A DNA stretch of 64,000 bases, taken from contig CM068839.1 of NCBI GenBank assembly GCA_028554795.2, forward strand, positions 89,438,182 through 89,502,181, read 5' to 3'. Position numbers and translations under genes: made by a program. The DNA is from Sinohyriopsis cumingii. Taxonomy: Eukaryota; Mollusca; Bivalvia; Unionida; Unionidae. The first letter of the stretch is position 1. Each line of letters opens with the position of its first letter. The notes beneath the pieces are model-generated. The model did no database searches. It was not told the DNA's origin and saw only the letters and a list, made by a program, of their open reading frames with translations. Below, in pieces: positions 57,865 to 64,000 of the stretch.

Positions 57865-58191
57865 TGTGTGTGTGTGTGTGTGATTTGGATTTTTAATGTA
57901 GCTTTAACAATTTTTTTCAGTCTTACTGCTTTGATGTCTGCAGTGTGGCAATTTACAGTGATGTCTAGCACTGGGGTATCATGCCGCAGACATGTAGCAT
58001 CATGTCCCACCCAGTCACATTATCCTAATACCAGGCCAACCAGCCCTAGCACTAACCTCTTAATGCTGATGCCAAGTGAGACAGCTGCTAGTACCATTTT
58101 TATAGTCTTTGGTATGACTCTGCCGGGGTTTGCACTGGTGACCTCCTGCATCAGAGGTGGATGCTATAACCACTTAGCCACTGAAGTGGTC
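57865..58191 (-). mobile_element. SINE-B copy 6
   Basis: Full-length but diverged, with a (CA)n tail on the minus strand. Target duplication AACATGTCATAGG / AACAGGTCATAGG at 57852-57864 and 58192-58204. Confidence 0.88.
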
Positions 58192-58379
58192 AACAGGTCA
58201 TAGGAGTAATCTGGGTAATTTTGTCACTCTGTATAGTATGATAGACATAGTATGGTCGGTATGAATTATACTGATATGGTCATGGAGGGGTATTCTGCTA
58301 TCCACTGCAGAGTGATTAAGCAATAGATGAAAGGAGTATTTAGAAATAGGCAATAAATGAGCAATTTGGATTGAAATAT

Positions 58380-58930
58380 CACTTCCTCAATCCAGACAAT
58401 TACTTCTCTGTTCTGCATACAGAAGCCCAAGCTCCACTTCTGAATGGGTTGATAAAGTAGAAACTGAAAAGGCCTTTCTAAATGAAGAAATTATAATATA
58501 ATATAAGTAATTATAGGTGACTGTAATATTGATCTGTTGAAAGATCCTCTTCAAAAATGTCAAAATTCCTTCTTGACATATTTTATCCCATATGATTGAT
58601 AAACCCAAAATGATAATTGAAAACAGTGTTACACTTACTGACCATAAACTAACAGACCAGAAAATGTAGTCAAATGCATGTGCCTATTTATCCCATAAGT
58701 GACGATCCAGTGTGTTTAACCAGACACTCTCCATGTCGGTTTGTTGGACATCACACAGAAATAAGGTATAGAGACATGAAACATTTTGATAAAAAGAAAT
58801 TCCTTTCATGACCTGATTCAGACATTAATGCCCAGTGAGACTGAAAATATTTTTGACATTAACACTGCTCTTGACATGTGCTATGGACTTTTTAATAACA
58901 TTCTAAACAAACACGCACCAACAAAAATAA
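58380..58930 (+). mobile_element. LINE endonuclease-domain relic
   Basis: Frameshifted plus-strand pieces: SVYRSPSSTSEWVDKVE, GDCNIDLLKDPLQKCQN, RNSFHDLIQTLM, DINTALDMCYGLFNNIL and NKHAPTK. These match the end of the LINE apurinic endonuclease (Y.P......F / GDFNID / ..... N.ilD.HAPlK). Possibly the same family as the relic at 45.3-48.2 kb. Confidence 0.65.
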
Positions 58931-58936
58931 AATGTG

Positions 58937-58996
58937 TCAGTAGTTTCCTGAGGGTTGGTGGTTCATACCAGGGTTTCCCTGGGTTCTTCCAGGAAT
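58937..58996 (+). mobile_element. Small SINE-A core fragment
   Basis: GGTTGGTGGTTCATACCAGG then TTCCCTGGGTTCTTCC resembles the SINE-A core (GGTCGGTGGTTCTTTCC...GGGTTCTTCC). Confidence 0.5.
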
Positions 58997-59369
58997 TGGA
59001 AAATTAAAGTGAGCAGACTCATCATTCCCACTTAAAACTGTCTGGTCTGAAACATGAAGAGAATCACTGTTATGGACCCATTATTGACAATACCTTTGTG
59101 TGTTTTTTATATCCTTCATGCTTTTTGTTTTTAAAATCTGAAGAGGAATGGGCATCAAACCACTGGCGGGGGGAGGGTGATTAGCAAACACTACAGAAAT
59201 CATTTCTCTGGCACTGTAACCAAGAAATATTTCTACCAAAAACTTTTTTTTCTCCACTTCCTTCCTCATAACTGGATATTTTCTTGTGTATTTTATCACA
59301 CTACTATGTGTTATATGTTGGGATACCATGATGTGTCGTATAATGTTATGTATATTTAACTGTGTGCTT

Positions 59370-59539
59370 CGGCGGTTCGAGTCTAAGATTCAGCCAATGT
59401 GGGTATGTGAGAAAGCTTGCCAGTAGCTTCTCGTGGGTCGGTGGTTCTTTCCAGGTTCTTCCTCCACCATTAATACTGGCCGCCATGTATAGCCTATCGT
59501 GTGCTGAAAAATGGCGTTAAACCCCACAACAACAACAAC
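59370..59539 (+). mobile_element. SINE-A copy 5, 5'-truncated at the B box
   Basis: Begins GGCGGTTCGAGTC (B box), runs through the core and ends GGCGTTAAACCCCACAAC plus AAC repeats. Target duplication AACTGTGTGCTT / AACTGTCTGCTT at 59358-59369 and 59540-59551. Confidence 0.9.
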
Positions 59540-59559
59540 AACTGTCTGCTTAACTTTTG

Positions 59560-60364
59560 AACATGATTACAAGTTGTACTCTAAATAAGCAAACAGAATG
59601 TTTATCTAGCTAACTTTTGTCCATGGTTGTAAGTTGTAAATAAAATGTTTACCTGACATTTCAGTTGTAACATTCTAGGCCAAGTCTTGTTTACAACTAG
59701 AAAGGAATTTTCCTTTGTAATGATTCACATCCTGGTTAGATGAAAATGTGATAAAATAAAGATTTGATAAATAAATATTGCAGTATCAGAAATTTGTGGG
59801 GGACCAATCTTCATGGTTTTCATTCTTACCCCAAGCCACAAATTTTAAAGACTCCACAAAATATCAGCCACATGTAATGATAACCCCTACCGTGACCGTG
59901 CTTCATTCCTCAGGATATTAAGAAAGAAACTAAAATTGTATAAATAATCGTCAATACTCAAATCTGGTAATAAAATATTAGCTTGTAACATGTTTGTTTT
60001 ATTTTAACCCTTTGCAAAAAAGAACTATCAAAGATTTTATATTGTTCCAGTGCAACCATAGTGATAAGGAATCTGGAAGCTATAATTTCCACTCACTGAC
60101 TTAAATCAATATGTGAGATAAGGAAAGATAGATATAAATGAGAAAAAGCATAAGGTATTCTAATACAAGGAACACTGAAAATGATAGAAATAATAATAAA
60201 AAATACTACTACATGTATATGAAAATTAAATTTAATAGTTATTCAAATCAAACTATCGAAATCCTCTTTAAAGCATATTTCATTTTATCCATGCACTTTT
60301 AATTCAAAAGAACAAAAAGCCAGCAAAATACTAGAACCATTGCTTGAAGCTCTACTATTAATGA

Positions 60365-60424
<60 letters not shown>

Positions 60425-62030
60425 TAATTACTGAAGAGTATTAAAGCTCACACTTCATCAATCTTAGGACCAAGCCACTGTTATCATCATCATGTCAGTC
60501 AAATCTTATGATACACACAAATGCCTGTCAGATAAATAATCCCCAAACTGCAGAATTAAACAAGTCCAGCTTTTTCAAAATTGCTAATAATTAGGTCCAA
60601 TTTTTCACTCATTGTTGTGTTTGCTACAATTATCCATTCAGTGTGAATTGGCTTGATTAATGAGGCTGCAAGGTTCACATATACAATACACTAATCATCA
60701 ACAGCATTTTCCTTTTTGGTGATGGCTTGCATGACCTATTTAGCATACCAGTTGTGTTAGTTTAACAATAATTCTTCTTTGTACCCTTTATTTACTTTCA
60801 GGTATAGAGACTAAAGTTGGTCTGCCCATGAAGTTAGCGCAAACAAAGGAATGATTTCACTGTTTTCAGTTAACATCTTTGCATTTTGGTGATTTTGTCT
60901 TCCTTTTGATGTTCAGCATTCAGACAAAACCATGATGTAAGTGAGTCTGACTGATCTAGACAGGTATTTAATTTGCGCTCACAGAGGTGATAATACTGTT
61001 TTAGTGCTGTTAGCTGCATCAGCTTACAAACAGATGAAAACACTCAAAGTATTGAAGTGGTCAGGTCTCCGCTTTATGCTCATGCAGGAAGTTGTATTGT
61101 TTTAAACACTAAAGTGGCCGCCTTTTGCATCAGCACAGTTCTATACTTTTGTCTTTATTTATTTAGGGTTTTTGTAGAGGTCAAACAATGAAGTTAAATC
61201 ACTACTAATATGCAAACTTTGATAGGCAAAACCACAAATTTATGAAAATGTGGGGTTGTTTTTCAAAGCAATGAAAACTAAGTCCCATGAAAATAAATGA
61301 TTAATTCATTCCTGTTTCAGGTCAGTCAGTGGGAATAGATCCAAATTTACAGATATGTCAAAATATAATCTGAGAGGAAATATTTATTTCAACTATTCAC
61401 TGGAGTTACTAAATTGATTGTTCAATTTTCGATTTATAAGTTATTCTTTTAGATTACTCTGAATTCATTAACATTCTGCACTGTATCACTGTGTTATATC
61501 TGGACATTCAAGACTACTGGAACTCATTCAGAACGTTCTAAGGGACATTTAGGATCATCTGAAATTTAATAACAAAAACTGAAAATGTCTCTTGAGTTTT
61601 CACTTTGTCTTGTAGAGAAATATATAACTTCTTAATTTTACTTAAAACATTCTTTCTCTTACATATTTTAAGACATAGAGTTGTAACAATTAACATTTAT
61701 GAAACAATAAACTAATTGTAAATGATTAAGACTACACTTTACCTGTCAATTTAAGTTTTGTTGCTGACTTATCATCTATTTCCAATCCTGTATTCTGCAA
61801 ATATTGTAAATTATGCAGATTTTGCAATAAATGACATCCAATTACTACCACTATATCAAAAGAGTTTCTCGTGTTCTTGTAGCAGATGATGCAATTGTTG
61901 TACAGATGTACAAACAAGCTATGAAATGAAAACAAAACCACAAATAAGATACTGTTATCCAGAGCAGGAAACTTCAAATATTCTAAGAGCATATACAATC
62001 ATTTTTGTATGTAAGGTTTCACATCCAGTT
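59560..62030. other. 5' flank or intron with no identified gene
   Basis: AT-rich; contains an (AT)n tract of about 50 bp at 60367-60417 and nothing else I can name. Confidence 0.4.
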
Positions 62031-62051
62031 ATTCTTTAATGATGAAAATAT

Positions 62052-62072
62052 GCTCTCTCTCTCTCTCTCTCC
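62052..62072. repeat. (CT)n microsatellite
   Basis: Ten CT units. Confidence 0.85.
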
Positions 62073-62410
62073 TCAATGCTCAAATATCTGAGCAGAATAT
62101 TCAGTCTAGCGGTATCACACTCTTCCCTAATTAATAAGCTTTATTAATAAGCTGTTCTGGAACAGCAACTTTTGACTCTTTCTGAATTTTGCTCTCATAC
62201 ACAATGCTACTGATTTTGGTAAGAAGGTAAACACTTTTTTATAGACAATGTTTGGATATTTTTCATTCGTGTGTGGGCCGCATAGTATACATATTTTGAA
62301 AATGAGAGTTGCTTGTATACGATGTACGTATAGTGAAGAAGACATGTCTAATTCTTCCATGGAACAGGATTCCTAAAGTTGAATCGAGTTAATGGTAAGT
62401 AAAAACTTAC

Positions 62411-62429
62411 TTTTGCATCTAGCACTGTT
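62411..62429 (-). other. Candidate untranslated exon or exon end upstream of the transporter
   Basis: On the minus strand a consensus donor GCAAAA|GTAAGT ends an exon at 62411, and a pyrimidine-rich acceptor (CCCTTTTTTAATTACAG) lies only 19 nt before it. Either a 19-nt exon, or the end of a longer first exon whose body (to about 62600) is relatively CpG-rich. It could splice to the acceptor at 56679 in front of the start codon. Confidence 0.25.
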
Positions 62430-63539
62430 CTGTAATTAAAAAAGGGATGTATCGTAGAGTTGCAAACATGGTACATGTAGCTCTTTTCACCGGTTGTCAC
62501 TTGAGTGCAATGTTGTCTTGGCAGGCAAAATTCGCACGTTTTGTAGCCTGTAACTTCAGTTTGGTACAACGCAGAAAACTCAAACTGGCTTGATGAATAG
62601 AAAAATATCTCAAGAGTAAAACAAGCCATAGAGTATGGTTGTGTGCCTTTAAGGACAGAAACAGCAGAAGGAAATCAAGGGTCATGGGTGGAACAAAGTA
62701 TTTGGAAGTTATATACCTTCTCTCTTATAATGTATGGTAGACTGGGTCCTATGTCAGAACAGGTAAAAAATCTAAGGTATTTTTGTCACGCTTTATGATT
62801 TTTTTCCTTCAGATTATTGTTTTTTTTCTCAACATCAAGTTTGTGTTGAGCACCTGTGATTTATAGAAGGCTTTTCTTGACAGAATTTCATACACTTATT
62901 TCTATATGTGGCTGATGGTGCTAAATACCCACCTTTTATGAACATGTTTCTGGAAACATCACTCTTTCATTTTCTTTCCTCCCTTTTCTTCCCTTTTTTG
63001 TTCAATATAAGATTTAATTACCTTTTATTTAATCATTACAGCTACTGTTTAATATATTAATATATTATATTAATACAAATATTGCAGAAATAAGTGTAAA
63101 ACTGCATTAACCTTCTACTTTCTTTTTCACTCTCTCTTTTTTGGAGGCCATATTTGGACATTTCATCCTTATTAGGAAACGTAAACAGATCATAGTAAAA
63201 ATGGCTGTCGTGAATAACATATAGCAGACTATCCAAATATGGTATCTCATGTCTTATTTGGGGAAAAATCCACCACGATAATCTTGAGTTGTATGTCATG
63301 GTCATAGGCCTAATAAATTTATCATTAGCCAAACTTCCTGAAAAACATACATTCTAACTCCAGTCATCTTTTTGTCTTTGCCAATATATTTATCTGCTGG
63401 ATCACTTCATAGCCTCGAACTAAGGAGTAATCTGAAGAACTTTTGTCGCTATTATGTTTTTCCTTCAGGCTATTGATTGTTTCAACATTTGTCTTGTATC
63501 AACCAGCTATATGCAAAAAGGTTACAATCTTAAGCCATA

Positions 63540-63756
63540 GGGACTCGTATCGTTACTTACAATTTGCCTGTCATGCATGTACTATATAACTTAAAAACTA
63601 CACTGAACATGTATGACAGGTACATTGTACGCAACGATATGAGTAATCCTACAACGTAAGACACATCACCCGATATTTTTGTTCTGGGGGGTGATAGCAC
63701 TAAAACAAAACCAACATGTGCCATGTCTTACATTGTAGGACTACGATACGAGCTCC
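63540..63756. mobile_element. Foldback/MITE-like element with nested inverted repeats
   Basis: The ends GGGACTCGTATCGT and ACGATACGAGCTCC are inverted. Inside, 63540-63579 pairs with 63608-63649 (ATCGTTACTTACAATTTGCC type), and CCTACAACGTAAGAC pairs with GTCTTACATTGTAGG. No coding capacity. Confidence 0.7.
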
Positions 63757-64000
63757 TGTGTCTTAAACACGATCATCGTTTATTCGATTCACTACCACCT
63801 ATCTTTAGCATTAAAAATGACATGCTAAGTTTATTTAATATTATTTCCTTATTAACCTTTCATACACTAGTAGTGGTTGATGAATCATCCTACTTAAAAG
63901 TCAATTTCGCCACAGTCGAGTCTCCAGATATACCCTGCCACTTTACGAAAACAATCAACGTCATCAAATGAAATGAAAACTACAAACCTTAAAAACTTGA

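Overview
This is a stretch of AT-rich animal nuclear DNA. It has long introns with GT/AG splice sites, several non-LTR retrotransposon relics, tRNA-derived SINEs, MITEs and minisatellites. A mollusc is the best guess, because diverged repeats of types I associate with molluscan genomes recur (a GGGCAACAACTC-like unit, TGACCTTGACC-like units, GGGGCCACAACTCC-like units). That assignment is inference from general knowledge, not from a search.

The only protein-coding gene I can reconstruct is on the minus strand and covers almost the whole window. It is an SLC49A4/DIRC2-like lysosomal membrane transporter of the major facilitator superfamily. I find the start codon at 56665 and twelve coding exons down to 1508. 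Every exon-exon phase is compatible, and together they give about 453 residues. The human protein is about 478 residues, so only a short terminal exon (last membrane helix and tail) is missing, probably beyond position 1. Exons in transcript order: 56537-56665, 50509-50716, 48645-48735, 39881-40044, 32716-32770, 26955-26998, 23553-23612, 19952-20081, 17628-17736, 11182-11249, 3999-4117, 1508-1690.

The rest is intron or 5' flank filled with repeats. 1-11 kb: a SINE, an RNase H-bearing LINE relic, a 77-bp array (4.7-6.0 kb), a 41-bp array (7.1-7.3 kb) and a 170-bp MITE (9.0 kb). 11-24 kb: diverged tandem repeats, a SINE, a decayed CR1-like element (20.6-22.3 kb) and one unidentified short ORF (18.8-19.1 kb). 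24-33 kb: a LINE 3' relic, a pogo/Tigger-like transposase relic, a 44-bp array and an inverted SINE pair. 33-49 kb: a possible 3.8-kb TIR pair, a fairly intact CR1-like element (41.1-43.7 kb) and a LINE relic (45.3-48.2 kb) broken up by a 21-bp minisatellite, a hAT-like MITE, a SINE and a 71-bp satellite made from its own sequence. 50-64 kb: an atypical block at 51.0-52.5 kb, an 18-unit 29-bp array, a 55-bp array, a perfect hairpin just upstream of the start codon, SINEs, a LINE endonuclease relic, a possible 5'UTR exon (62.4 kb) and a foldback element (63.5-63.8 kb).

I found no operon, CRISPR array or independent tRNA/rRNA gene. The most interesting points are the exon modularity of the transporter's glycosylated luminal loop (three tiny exons that can be skipped in frame), the satellite born inside a LINE, and the trimeric higher-order pattern of the 29-bp array.
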